From Ditylenchus dipsaci (lineage: Eukaryota > Nematoda > Chromadorea > Rhabditida > Anguinidae), in NCBI GenBank assembly GCA_004194705.1, contig SADC01001182.1:434001-498000 (forward strand): a stretch of 64,000 nt of DNA, written 5' to 3'. Positions within the stretch are counted from its first letter, which is position 1; each line of letters begins with the position of its first letter. This document shows positions 33,391-45,100 of the stretch, one piece after another. Both the position numbers and the translations under genes were made by a program. The notes below the pieces were generated by a model that had not been told where the DNA came from, searched no databases, and was given only the letters and a program-made list of their open reading frames with translations.

Positions 33391-35005
33391 TCAAATTTGT
33401 AAAAGGCATAAACTGATTTGGTTTGCGAAAAGGCTGAAATATGCCACGAAAAAGATTATTTCTGCCACGAAAAACGACATACCACGAAAAAGCGGAAATG
33501 TGCCACGAAAAAGCTGAAATGTACCACGAAAAAGCTGAATTGTGCCACGAAAAAAAATATTTACCGTATTTCCTCTAATAGCCGCCCCGGGCGCTTATTT
33601 TTTGAATGGCCTCTAGGGGGCGCTTATTAGAGGGGGGCGGCTATTAGAGGGGGGCGCTTATATTTTCAACCAGTCGGCGCCGCAGGCGCCGACAAAAAAT
33701 TTGAAAACACAATGGAAGCGAGGTAAATTTTTATTCAAATTTCATAACAACAAAAAATTAACAAACAATCAAATACAATGTAGCTCTGGAATTGTTTCAT
33801 AATTGTTTTCAAACTCAAGAGATTCATCGCTCAAGTAGCCGTTCTCTTCATCTTCTTCTGCGTCCACTTCTTCGACGGCAGGCACTTGCCCGATTGCTGA
33901 TCGCGCCATTTGCAATTCGATGAGTCCGTCCGGAATTGGGCCATGTTCCTTGAAGCAGTGGATTTGGCAGTCTTCGCTTCCGTCATGGCAGACCGTGAGT
34001 CCGCAATCTGAAGAGGAGAATCATTGTTTATTGAGGAAGCAAAAGTCATACCCTTGAACGACTTGGCAATGGCATCCGCCGAAAGTGAATCCCACGCATC
34101 AACAATCCACTGGAGATAGACGGGAATAGACAATAAAAGGAGCGTAAAAACAGCAAAAATCACCGCACAAACTGGAAAAAAATTGACAATGATTTGACAA
34201 CAACAAAAATTGCACAGAAAATTTTTTCCAGTCAAGACAAATTTGAATGCGATTTTTTTGAGGGGGCGCTTATTAGAGGGGGGCGCTTATTTTTTGGATG
34301 ACCTCTAGGGGGGCGCTTATTAGAGGGGGGGCGGCTATTAGAGGGGGGGCGCCTATTAGAGGAAATACGGTATGCCTTTTTCAGTCCAAGACCAACCAAA
34401 TTTTGCATAATTTTGCAAGAATTCAAATTTTTCAGCCTGAAAATGACTTGGATTGTTCAGAATCCCACCCCGGAATGGCCAGAAGCCCCTGAAAGTTGGT
34501 TTTTGGGGTTTACTAAAGGGGAGTGAACTTTTTGCGAAAATTCGATTGAGCGGATCAGAATCCCGGTTCAATCGGCTGAATCACTCAGAATTCCAGGTTT
34601 ATGGTGGTTTTGAGGGTTCAGGGTGGAATTCTGAGTGATTCAGCCGATTGAACCGGGATTCTGATCCGCTCAATCGAATTTCGCAAAAAGTTCACTCCCC
34701 CTTAGTAAACTTCCAAAAACCAACTTTCAGGGGACTCTGGCCATTCCGGGTGGGATTCTGAGGGATCCAAGTTATTTCATGACAAAAAAAATTTGAATTC
34801 TTGCAAAATTTGGTTGGTCTTAAACAGAAAAAGGCATAAGTAATTTTTTTTCGTGGCACAATTCAGCTTTTTCGTGGTACATTTCAGCTTTTTCGTGGCT
34901 TATTTCCGCTTTTTCGTGGTATGTTGTTTTTCGTGGCAGAAATAATCTTTTTTCGTGGCATATTTCAGCCTTTTCGCAAACCAAATCAGTATGAGCCTTT
35001 GTAAA
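33390..35005. mobile_element. Foldback-like palindrome with CCACGAAAAAGCTGAAATG arrays
   Basis: Outer arms 33400-33560 and 34840-34990 are inverted arrays of GCTGAAATGTGCCACGAAAA units, beginning ACTGATTTGGTTTGCGAAAA. The inversion continues inward (AAGACCAACCAAATTTTGCA; AGAATTCAAATTTTT) and holds a second inverted pair (34488-34745). A TA-flanked MITE occupies 33562-34372. I could not find a clean target duplication. Confidence 0.7.
33562..34372. mobile_element. TA-flanked element, TACCGTATTTCC family, 811 bases
   Basis: TACCGTATTTCCTCTAATAG and its complement; both ends followed by GGGCGCTTATTAGAGGGG tracts. The interior (33700-34230) is unrelated, with a 134-codon minus-strand frame (33831-34235) that has a hydrophobic stretch but no family I recognise. 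Larger than its sisters at 1718 and 29551. Confidence 0.8.
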
Positions 35006-35011
35006 ATACAA

Positions 35012-35043
35012 TAGGGGCGCCAATAGGCGCCTGTTGCCCCTAG
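35012..35043 (+). repeat. Helitron-like 3' terminus candidate
   Basis: GGCGCCAATAGGCGCC can form a hairpin, then TGTTGCCCCTAG and T, which is the layout of a Helitron 3' end (hairpin, about 10 bases, CTRR, T). A matching hairpin lies at 17475-17495 on the other strand. No 5' end is seen, so it may be a remnant or coincidence. Confidence 0.35.
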
Positions 35044-35099
35044 TTTGAGAAATATAGAGATTAACAGATTTCGGTACTATTCCAGTGTGCCGAGTAAGA

Positions 35100-35410
35100 A
35101 TATTAATGAAAACATTTGTTATTTTTGTTTCTTGAAATTTGTGTATATTTAGGTAGAGCTTTTTTTGTCAAATTTAGTATCAAATACTTGGCGCTAGCAG
35201 CGAATAACAACCCCCCTCCCTCCAAAAAAACCTGGTTGTTGGTATTCGCTACTAGGGTCAACTCCTTTTCTGAGATTTCAAATACTCAGTGAAAATTGTG
35301 TCGTCAAAATTTTAAAAATCAAAAAAACTTATTGCCTAAACGAACCCGCAAAAATTCGGAACACCGTGCTCTAAGCGAATTAATACTGGAGTTCAGTTGT
35401 AGTGCTTTTT
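35100..35410. other. Intergenic, nothing recognised
   Basis: AT-rich. Inverted AATAACAACC / GGTTGTTGGTATTCGCTA motifs around a C-run (35195-35260) form a small hairpin. Confidence 0.35.
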
Positions 35411-35412
35411 TA

Positions 35413-35735
35413 AAGGGGCATGCCCGTCGCCGATGGGAATATTTCTAAAGGCGGGTACCACGTCGATTCAAAAAAGAATTATTTTGAAATTATTTTTGTC
35501 CAGTTCTCCGGATAATAAGTAGTCAAAAACACTTCCTTCGTTTAATAGCATCGGTGGCCTAGCGGTAAAGCAGCAGCCTAGTGTGAAAGCTGGTCGTCGG
35601 CTCGATTCCCATTGAAGGTATTATTTTTAATCGACTTTTACCACATTGCGTCAAAAGAATTCTCGTTTGAATTTCACTGATACCCGCCTTTCAAAATATT
35701 GCCATTGGCGACGGGCATGCCCCTTTGTTTTTAAA
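35413..35735. mobile_element. MITE enclosing a tRNA-like sequence
   Basis: Inverted ends AAAGGGGCATGCCCGTCGCC and GGCGACGGGCATGCCCCTTT, continuing AAGGCGGGTACC / GATACCCGCCTTT. In the middle, 35553-35625, is a tRNA-like region. Confidence 0.75.
35553..35625 (+). other. tRNA-like sequence inside a MITE
   Basis: A-box-like GGTGGCCTAGCGGTAAAGC and B-box-like GGCTCGATTCC at normal spacing. The acceptor and T stems do not pair convincingly, so not a functional tRNA gene; more likely a SINE-type promoter relic. Confidence 0.5.
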
Positions 35736-35789
35736 AAAAATTAAGAATGACAAAACAAGACCAGGCCTCACGAAACACTAGTTGATAAT

Positions 35790-36090
35790 TCCAATTTTTA
35801 TTTAGCAACAACCACAGATGAGTCTAACAACGACAACCACAGGTATTTGACACGCAAGAGCACAACAGAAACATTTCCGTTTTGAAGAAGTAATCTCACG
35901 ATCAAACTTTCATCAGTCCAATTCATCTCTTTCTGTATCCTGGAGATAACGCCGTCTTGGAGGTATAGCTGAACTTTCGAGCGCCGCTTTCTGTTCATCT
36001 ATAGTCTTGATCTTCCATTAGATAATCTTGGTGTGTTCCAACTGAGCAAACAAACTGCGAACAATATTGCTAACAAAAACATTGCAGCGG
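35790..36090 (-). CDS. Possible terminal exon with a membrane anchor
   Basis: After a TTTTTTCAG acceptor on the minus strand the frame reads SAAMFLLAILFAVCLLSWNT, then PRLSNGRSRL and a stop, with an AATAAA about 200 bases on (35800). This could be the last exon of a small tail-anchored or secreted protein. Upstream exons were not found because the next 800 bases are a palindromic MITE. It could also be chance. Confidence 0.25.
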
Positions 36091-36339
36091 ACTGAAAAAA
36101 TTAGAATTATAAACAAAGATTCGATTCAAAAAAATAAAAACACCTAATACTTTCGAAACAAAAATTATAGTAATCATTTGGAAAGGTGCTGTGTTTTATT
36201 CGTTTTTTTCACATTTTTCAACTAAGTTTTTTAATAGAAAATAAGACCTTCATAAAAACAGTTTACGTGTACTTGGCGTTGTGTTTTATATCTACTATTT
36301 ATGAACAAGTCACCACTTAATTTTGTAGCCAGTAAGATG

Positions 36340-37010
36340 AGCTAGAAAATGAGGGATGACTTGCCTAACACGAGAAAGGCACGACCCGACCGTGGCTTAT
36401 CAGAAGACGTTATATACCAAAAGATAGCCCTATTAGAGCTCGATACGAAGCCGTTTTCAAAATAGGCTACGGGTTCGATTAAGTTATGATATTGACTTCT
36501 GAAAATAAGAAATTTATAATCCATGACATATTGCACATTAGGGTCATTATTTAACAAATAAGTGTGACGCAGTGGTATAGGCTGCAGAATAATTTTTATA
36601 TCGCATGTTCGATTCTTAATAGGTGCACTCTTTTTTCAGCAATTTTTTATTTGACAGTGCTTGGAAAATGTTTTTGTCAAAATTTGTGGATGCGGTATGC
36701 GGATTAAGCTTATCGGCAAATATATATATATATATTTATGAACAAGTCACCTGCGAACCTGCGATATGAAAATGAACCTGCAGCCTATACCACTACGTCA
36801 CACTTATTTCTTAAATAATGAGCCTGATGTGGAATATATCCTGGATCATAAATTTCTAATTTTCAGAAGTCAATATCATGACGCAGTCCAACCCGTAGCC
36901 GATTTTGAGAACGGCTTCGTATCGAGCTCTAATAGGGCTATCTTTTGGTATATAAAATCCTCTGATAAGTCATGGTCGGGTCTTGCTTTTCCCGTGTAAG
37001 AGCAGTCTAC
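36340..37010. mobile_element. Palindromic MITE with tRNA-like tips
   Basis: Arms 36342-36620 and 36760-37010 are inverted. Shared blocks are AGTATTGGTATAG-like tRNA A-box text (GACGCAGTGGTATAGGCTGC), CATGTTCGATTC, AATAAGAAATTTATAATCCA-like text and TCTAATAGGGCTATCTTTTG. A TA dinucleotide run (36719-36736) is in the loop. The long frames on both strands are arm artefacts. Confidence 0.75.
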
Positions 37011-37310
37011 AAAAACGAGTTTAAAAACACAATGCCAAGAAAATGATTTTGAATTAGGGGATGCCCGCTTTTTAGAACAGATACGGTAAAAAACGACACC
37101 GCCTCAAAAAGGGTGGCGAAAAACAAAACAACAACCGCACAAAGAAATACGGTATGTAGCCAATCGGTAAACAATTTGAATCCGAATTGCCGCCATATCA
37201 TGTGAGTTTTTAGAAAAAAAATTTAAACACTTTTTTCCGCGTTTAATCATTGCAAATATCGCTATTTTGGTGGATATTTGAAAAGTATTTGAATTTTTAT
37301 AACTTCTAAC
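37010..37310. other. Intergenic, nothing recognised
   Basis: AT-rich sequence with a direct ATACGGTA pair (about 37081 and 37148). No gene seen. Confidence 0.35.
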
Positions 37311-37313
37311 AGG

Positions 37314-37592
37314 GTTGGATTCGGTTGGTTAACTGAACGGGTCGGTTAACCGAAAACCGGCTTTTTGGCAAATAAACCGAGACCAAAAACGGGTTTCAAA
37401 AAAACCGGGAAAACCGAAAACCGGGTTCAGCGAAATACCGGTTTATTTACGACAAAAATTAACCGAAAGTCAGCTACAGGTCGGTTAACTGACCGAAAGT
37501 TTTTAAAAAAACCGGAATTGAAAATGGACTTTGAAAAAACAGGTTTTTCAAATGAATGATCCGAAAAAAACTGACCGAATCCAATTCTAATT
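37314..37592. mobile_element. hAT MITE, GGTTGGATTCGGT ends
   Basis: CAGGGTTGGATTCGGTTGG on the left and the complement of TAGAATTGGATTCGGTCAG on the right, with AACCGAAAACCGG repeats beneath. Flanks ACTTCTAA and AATTCTAA agree at seven of eight positions, depending on where the end is set. Confidence 0.65.
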
Positions 37593-37696
37593 TCCGAGTC
37601 GATAAACATACCATTATTTGACATTCACCTATCCGAAGGAATTTTTCTTAATCTTGGTGATAGAACAGGAATCTTAAGACTGTATTAGAATATTCA

Positions 37697-37852
37697 TCAG
37701 TAATTTTTGCCTTTTCCAGACAGTAGAAAAAGTATGCAGAACACAGTGGAAACCAGGTCAGCCAAGCGGATCAACTCCTCTTTTGATGGAAATGCTTCCA
37801 GAGGTATGGCTGAATCATATAAAATAGAAAAATTTAATACCATAATCTCTTC
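37697..37852 (-). pseudogene. Duplicated exon-like fragment, unknown gene
   Basis: Minus-strand frame SAIPLEAFPSKEELIRLADL, then [16 protein letters not shown], after a TTCAG. Its core matches the fragment at 25195-25300. It ends without a clear donor. Family unknown; the hydrophobic tail suggests a membrane protein. Confidence 0.4.
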
Positions 37853-37860
37853 TATATAGT

Positions 37861-38203
37861 CAGGGTGGCCAGATGCAAAATCTTTAAAGCAGGATGATAA
37901 TCTCGAAAAGCAGAATTTTGAAACAAAAATCTGCAAAAAGCAGGAATGAACATATTTATTCGTACTGAATATAGGAACATTCTGAAAAGCAGAATTAGAA
38001 AACGCCTAGAAAATTTAGAAAAGCGAAAAATACAATTAATTTGGAATACAAAGGAATACAATTATTCAAAAAATACAGTTAATTTACATTGACTGGTTGA
38101 CTAAATAACACATGCAAAAATTCCTGCTTTTTAGTAGCAAAAAGCAGATTCCAAAACCAAAAAGCATGAAATTCCTGCTAAAGCAGGACATCTGGCCACC
38201 CTG
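37861..38203. mobile_element. hAT MITE, CAGGGTGGCCAGATG ends
   Basis: Inverted CAGGGTGGCCAGATG / CATCTGGCCACCCTG with perfect target duplication TATATAGT (37853-37860, 38204-38211). AAAGCAGGA/AAAAGCAGAAT repeats inside. Non-coding. Confidence 0.92.
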
Positions 38204-39070
38204 TATATAGTATTAGAGCTCTTTTGTTTGTTTGTAAACAACTGATGTTTTTGATTTTCTCGGAGTGTTTTTGTTTGCTTTTTCGGTCAATGTTTTTTAA
38301 TTGAAGCTTAGAATCTCAAGAGTCGAATGGTTTTTGTTGGATTTGGGTTTTGAAATTTTTTCGGTTTCAATTTTTGGATTTTAGTTAGCAAATTGTTGTT
38401 TTTTTTTGGTTGGAGAGTCAAAATCTCAGAGCTAAGTAAATTAGACGGTGCTCTTGCAGACTCTGCCGTGTAGCCCTGAGTCTTAGCTTTCATTTAAAAT
38501 AAAAGATCGCCAAAAATGATAAGTTTAAAATGGGGCGTGGCAAAAAGTATGGGCTCAAATTGAAAACACCCGTCAAAATATGTGAATCTCCCGTCAAATT
38601 CAAATTTCAAACAAAATATGTAAATCTTCCGTCAAATTATGTGAATCTCCCGTCAAATTTAAATTTTTAGTCAAATACTGCATTAAATTTTGCGAGAATT
38701 CAAATTTCATAGCCAAAAAATAACTTGGATCGCTCAGAATACCCCCCCCCCTCCCCGAGTGGCCAGAAGACCCTGAAAGTTGGTTTTTGGGGGTTATCTA
38801 GGGGAGTAAACTTTTTGCGAAAATTTGATTGAGCGGATCAGATTTCCAGTCAGATGGGCTGAATCGCTCAGAATTCCATCCTGAATCATTCTCAACCATA
38901 CCTTCCAAAACAAAGACCGCACCGCGACCGCCGTCAACCCTATTTTCATCATAGAAAATGAAAATTTTCATTTCCTTTTTCATTTTTCATTTTCATTTTA
39001 AAAAGTTTTCATTTTCATTTTTATTTTTATTTTCATTTTTCATTTTGGAAACACTGCAGGAGAGTTAGTA
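38204..39070. repeat. Partial repeats upstream of CoREST
   Basis: CCCGTCAAATTATGTGAATC short tandem units (38565-38665), a single arm of the GATTGAGCGGATCAG inverted repeat (38690-38880), and a CATTTTCATTTT microsatellite (38955-39050). Confidence 0.6.
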
Positions 39071-42000
39071 AGGGAACTTGGAGAGTAGGTAGGGATATCT
39101 GGAGAGCTGATAGCAGCATCTGAAAAGTGGGTAGAGGTACCAGGGGAGGGAGTGGGTGGTGTTACAGAGAATTTTGAGATCCTTTTAACGCAACTTTGTT
39201 GGTGATGGTTTCGCGTGTTCCATTGATAATATTTTTTAAACTATAAAAGCTGGCCCACGTCATTTTGGCCCCATCGTGGTGGTTCAGGCCTCACCCTAAA
39301 GATTTATTTGCAAGGGTATAGGCTGGGCTCCGAATGAAAAATTTCAAAAAAAAACATTTGGGCAAAAAAGGACATTTTGACTATTTTTGAAGTATAGTCA
39401 AAAATCGGTTTGACGAAACTCTATTTAACGAAAAACTCGATTTAACGAAACTCAAGTATCCATTTGTTTGGATTTCACTAAATTAGAGTAAAATAAAACT
39501 CGATACAACGAAACTCGATTTAACGAAAAATTCGACGCTACTGTCATATTTTTCCAAAATTGACGTCTTTTTCTGGAAAATGACGTTTTGTTTCCAAAAT
39601 CTGCAGTTCTTTTTCGAATTTCGAATTCGCGATATTACGCTATTTCATTTCGAGCAAGACTAAGATATTTAGGATGTAAACGAACCCCACATTGAAAAAA
39701 GGGTGCAGCGATTGCCAAGATCGCTGAGCATGAGTTGGATTTTTGCCCGAGCCACCTTATTTACCCACTGACGCGAACACTGACTGCTATTTGAACCGCT
39801 CTCTTAAAAATTGGCCGGTGGATAAGGTTTTCGAACGCCGTCAAAAAAGTTATTGATTTTTGATCTGAGTTTTGTGAGGTTCATTTCGAGGTGTTTTTTG
39901 GATCTGATTATTTGTCGACAAATAATTTAATGAATGAAAAAGTTGCAAAAACTCGATTTAACGAAAATTTTATAATTATGCATATAGTAAATTTTTCTTA
40001 ATCGTGTTTAAACGACTCTAAAGTAATTTTTATGTGCTTAAAACGATAAAAATCTGTTTTCTAACGCTTTTACACATAAAATCGATTTTATTTTGAAGAA
40101 AAAAAATTTGGCTCAGTCCTTATTTGACCTTTTTTTCAAAGGGACCAAAAATCAAAGAAAAAAAATTTCCAAAATTTTAACATCTGGCAAATTTTGGAAA
40201 TTTTGTTAGTCATCTTTTTTATTTTGGGAGGTCGAGAACTTATTTAGAATAGACTTATCTATCAGACTTCGTTTTCTTTTTATCTAAATGGACCCTAGGC
40301 TGTAGGTCAAAAGTAGTAACGTTAGAAACTAAAATGTAGCCTAAACTCTTATTTAAATTTGGTATGTACTGTAGAATCTCTAGTGTTACCCTCTATTCGT
40401 TTCCCTACCTGTTTTAGAATGCCCGGAAACTCACAAAAAGTGCCGAGCAAATAAGAAAAAGATAGTCCGCCTTGAAATAGAAAAAGACAGGAATCATCCG
40501 AAGGGAATAATTCAATCAATGGTCAATTTTTTTATTAAATATGCACTTGCGCCCCAAAAGATAATATAAAAAACTGGAGACCTATAAAGTTACTATACTA
40601 TTTAGTAGCTCGGCGGCGAACAAATTGCAGGAAGTCAGGTTTGCACCCTCAGCTTGCATTGGTCCTTCAAGCTGATTTCTTTCGAAATTTTGCTTATTTT
40701 TTCAACTTTTATATGAAAAATAGCGGGGGAAGAGGGGGTAGAAAAATAGTAAAATAACAGACAAGTCCTAACTTAGGACTTCTAAGTCGAGGGTTGATCG
40801 AGGGTCGAGACTTTAAATCGAGGGTTGAATGTTTGTTTAACAAATTTATCATTTATAGGGAGATTAAAAGAGGATATACGATTCGGATCGAGTTTTGGTC
40901 GAAACATGTCAATCTTAAAACTCTAAAGACGGTGATTTTACCCCGTAACAACTTTTAAAATCGTGCTTCAGAGAATTTTTTCGCAAAGTTCGCACATTTC
41001 AGTTTTTCGCAAGGAGTGTGCATAAAAATTAGTGGTATCGCGTCTATGTGCGAAAATCGCAAAATCCATGATGATCATGGATTATCATGGATTTTCCCGT
41101 ATCATGGATTTTCCAATTTTTAAATTCCCGCCTAACAGTATTCTCAGGAACGTTCAGTTTCATTAGACATAATACAATTCTGAGACCAGATTTTTGCTAA
41201 GCGCGGTCGATTTACTTATAGAAGTTTAATCAGAAAAATAAATTATGGTCATTGGAAAATCCCGGTTTTGCCTTGGTCCTACCTATGTAATTATTTTTGT
41301 TTGAGCCTCAGGGAACCAATGCTTAACTTATTTTTCTGATTACACTTCTAACGGGTGTAAAAACAGTTCCCTGTGGATTTTCAAAGGCTTATCTTTTATC
41401 ATTGTTGGCATCGTATCTCTTTTCTTTTAATACCATTTTGTAGCCCTGGACCTCCTCTTTCAAATGGCATATTGAACTCATCTTGATTATTATTATTTGT
41501 TAGCTTGCGTGGTTGGTTAGAGATGCGCGCACTCACTCACCTTAGACATATTTCCGAGCAAGACTCTTGACCAAAAATACATATGGAGACCTTTTTGCCT
41601 AGCTCTAGTGACCAAAACGCGGTAGGATACCTTAATACCCGATATTTTAGCTTGGGGGCCAAGGCAATCGGTCAACCTATGGTAACCAACATTTTTTGAA
41701 AACCTATTTTTCAGTGCGAAAATTGTTTGAAAACTACTTTTTTACCGGTTTTAGCGTATAAAAATTACTTAGAAGACGTCTAAACACTATTCATAGTTGA
41801 CCAAAAAAGGCGCATCCCCCAAGTAAACAAGTGCCCTTGACTTTTTTTCGGAATTCGGATTTCGGAATTCCGACGCACCCCTGGTGCAAACTCTCCAAAA
41901 AAAGTGTCTGAAACACGATTTTAAAAGTTGTTACGGAGGGGCTCAAAATGAGCCGTCTTTAGAGTGTTGAATTTCACATTAGTTGATTGCTTGAGTGTCA

Positions 42001-42130
42001 CGAGTGTCAAATTCGTCTCGGGAGTGATAACAATCTAAAACCAGAATCTTCGCTAAAATTACAAATTTGAATTCTCAAAATGTTTTTTTATAAACCATCA
42101 AAATATTTTAAAACCACATTCCAGTATCAT
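39070..42130. other. Intergenic region before CoREST exons
   Basis: Degenerate hAT-like text (GGGCTCCGAATG at about 39327; GGCTCAGTCCTTATTTGACC at about 40110, related to 26394-26560) interrupted by GAAACTCGATTTAACGAAA repeats (39400-39990) that resemble a pogo-like MITE. Inverted AAATAAATTATGG-type arms flank 41210-41350. A reversed hairpin-repeat copy is at 41510-41640. A first CoREST exon must lie somewhere upstream of 42138 but I could not identify it. Confidence 0.4.
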
Positions 42131-42137
42131 ATTTCAG

Positions 42138-45100
42138 CATCGTTGAGCACTTCCCTCCACCAACTGCCAACCAACCAGAAAATCAGGGAGGGAAATGACT
42201 TCCAGGTGCAGGTTCCTGAAACTGGTCTGTATTTTTTCTATTGGGATACAGTCATTGATTTTATTCGTCAAATTTATTTTAGCTGAATCAGTGGTGGAGA
42301 CCAAACCACTAGAAGAAGACTATGTAGAGCGGGAAACCTGCTTGTGGAAACCATCTGGTAGTGTGTTTGGAGGGTATCCCAACCTCATGGATTACTGCAA
42401 AAAAGCATTCACTCAATATGGGCTCAGCATTGAACGAGTGAGTTGCACTACTATTTTTGCTGTAACTTTTGTGTTTTTGCGTCGGTAAAACCCCACAAAA
42501 GTCGTGGAATTAACCTATAATTTAAAAAAAAAAGCTACATCTACACCACACAGCGTGTCAAAACCTTATATGCTGTCAACCACACATTGGCGTTGTGTTT
42601 TTTCAATTTTTTTGCAAAATATCCGAATTTTTAATGCTTCTTTTTGATTTTTTTTGACATTTTTTGCAAATTTTTGATTTCTATTACATAACACATGATT
42701 CGTAATGATTTTATCGTAATACCAAAATCGAAGTTTCATCTAACGGAAAACAATCCGTGGTTAGAATTTTATTGAAAACCGCATTTCTAGTGCAATTTTC
42801 GGTAATCCCTTTATTTTTCTGCAGCATTTGCTTGCTTTTGATAGCCTTTTATTTCCTGATTTTTTCTGCACTTTTTTTTCTCTTTCATCAAAAAAAAACC
42901 CCAGAAATGTAATGAAATTCGGTAAAAAAATAGCAGCAAAATTTTGCCAAAAAATGGATCCGCTGCTTAAACAAGTAGCCACTCTGCCAGATAAGTAGAT
43001 AAATTAAATTTCAAAACACCATTCGATAGCCCAGAAAAAGAGCTACAATTTGTATAGGCTCACTTCCTTTCATAGAGCTGCCAGGGAGATATCGATAAAA
43101 TCAGTCTGCCAATCAATCTCTACAAGAACTAATTCAAAACAAAGTTAATGAAATGAACAGAATTCGAATGTATAAGGAAGAAAATAAAACACAGAAAGAT
43201 GAATGTAGAACTTAGCTTTCGATTGATATAATATGTTTAAAATTAAACATTAAAAATATGTTGCAAAAAAGTTAAAATTTGGGATCCAACACTCATCGTT
43301 AGGTCTTGACACGAAACTATTGATTTCAAACTGGATTTGAACTTGTATCTGACGCTTGACACGCTGGTACCAGGGTTCGGATCTGTATTGATTGATCAGA
43401 TATGTATTGATTTTGAAAGGCGAAACCGGATTTATTTCGAACTGTGTGATTAGTCCGATATGTATTGGTTTTTAAAAATTGTCTGTCTGATTTTTAAACC
43501 GTCTGATTTTATATCTGTATGATTTTTAAAATTTTTAAGTTCCGGTCAATTTTTTGCTTAAATTTTTGACTGGAAGGAAATGAAAGAAGCCACTTTCATG
43601 GCAAAATTCTTAAAAGAGTGAATTCTGGACTATTTCGTATGTCTTACCATGTTTTTTAACTGGGCCGTGGCAAAAAAAGACTCTATATCAGGGCTGCCAT
43701 ATGTCCTTTTTAAAAAGATCTGTCCTTTTTTCGGGACCCCAAACCTTTTTTCATTTTCGAAGTTTTAGTCGAAATCTTTTTTTTTTCGCTTCAAAATGGC
43801 AATGAGCACTAGATAAAATAGACTTTTTCTTCGAATTCCTGTTTTTTGACCAGATGTCCTTTTTTTGAATTTTGAGATTGCAGCCCTGCTCTATATGCAT
43901 TTTCTGATCAAGAGTACTTCTCAAAATCATGTGTAACTTCCCCTCCCAATACAGCCCTTATTCCCTTAAAAAATGTTTTGGCGGGAATTCAGAAAATATT
44001 TTTTTTTGGATTTTCCTAAATTTTTACCTTGGGGACCAAGGCAAATCGAAATTTTTTTTTCAATTTTTTGGAAACCAAAGTGTTTCCGTGCCGTTTCAGA
44101 GCACAAGAAAAAATATGAGACGGGTCCTTTCCCTTGAGGAAAAGTAAATTTTGATAAAATGTTTTTATGCGATTTTGGCATATTTTTAGAAAAATCTGAT
44201 TTTCAATTGCAAAATAAGATTTTTAGACCCAAAATCTTATTTTGAGTTCCGAAAATATGATTTTTTTATATTTGTCTGATTTTAAAATTTTTGAGATCCG
44301 AACCTTGGTCTACAGAGATTATTCAGTCAATTTGCAAAATCATTTAACTTGCAAAATTTTCAACAAATTTTTCGAAAAATCTGGCTGGAATGAATTTCAC
44401 TGGGTATACCTGAAATTGCAATTTATCATCTTATAACGCATTGTTAGGCCCTGAAAATGATAGAAAACAAGCTTTATGTGTGGGAGAGTACTTTCTGTAA
44501 AAAAAATTCGACCCATGAGGGGTATCATGGTTTTTCAGTCAACAATTCATGATTTGAATTAGCGTCTTTTGGATTTTGAAGGGAATAAGGGCTGTATTGA
44601 GAAGATTAGGGAAAAAAGTGGACCACTTATAAGGCGAAACTTTAAAAAACTAAATTTTGGATTACTTTGGCTGTCTTACTTTTCCCAGAAAGTGCTTTAC
44701 CACACATAAAAACTTGTTTTCTATTGTTTTCAGAGCCTAAAAATGCGTTATAAGTTGATAAAGTGCAATTTAGAGCATACTCTGTAACAGTGTTGTAAAA
44801 ATGTAAATTTTGGCACCGGCACCACACCGGCAGTGGTGCCTGTTGTCGGCACCGGCACCGGTGTCGCACCGGGCCTTAAATGCGACTCCGGCACCGGTGC
44901 CGGCACCTGGCTGAACATTTGCACCAGCACCGGTGCCTATCACATTCAGTATATTTTTTACGAAAAAAGTTCATTTTTTAACGGAAATGAAATTTGTTGT
45001 CTCAAAAAAGTTTGGCTTATACAGAAATATGAATTTTATTGAAATTGAGCAGCACACGACGCTTCACGAGCAGTTGTCCAGAACGGCCTTTTTGCCTTAT

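Noticed and set aside
33831..34235. 134-codon minus-strand protein
   Set aside because: Lies in a TA-flanked repeat; hydrophobic stretch only, no homology or splice context.
35553..35625. Functional tRNA gene
   Set aside because: A and B boxes are present but the acceptor and T stems do not pair.
36342..37000. Similar 70-codon proteins on both strands
   Set aside because: They are the two arms of one palindromic MITE.
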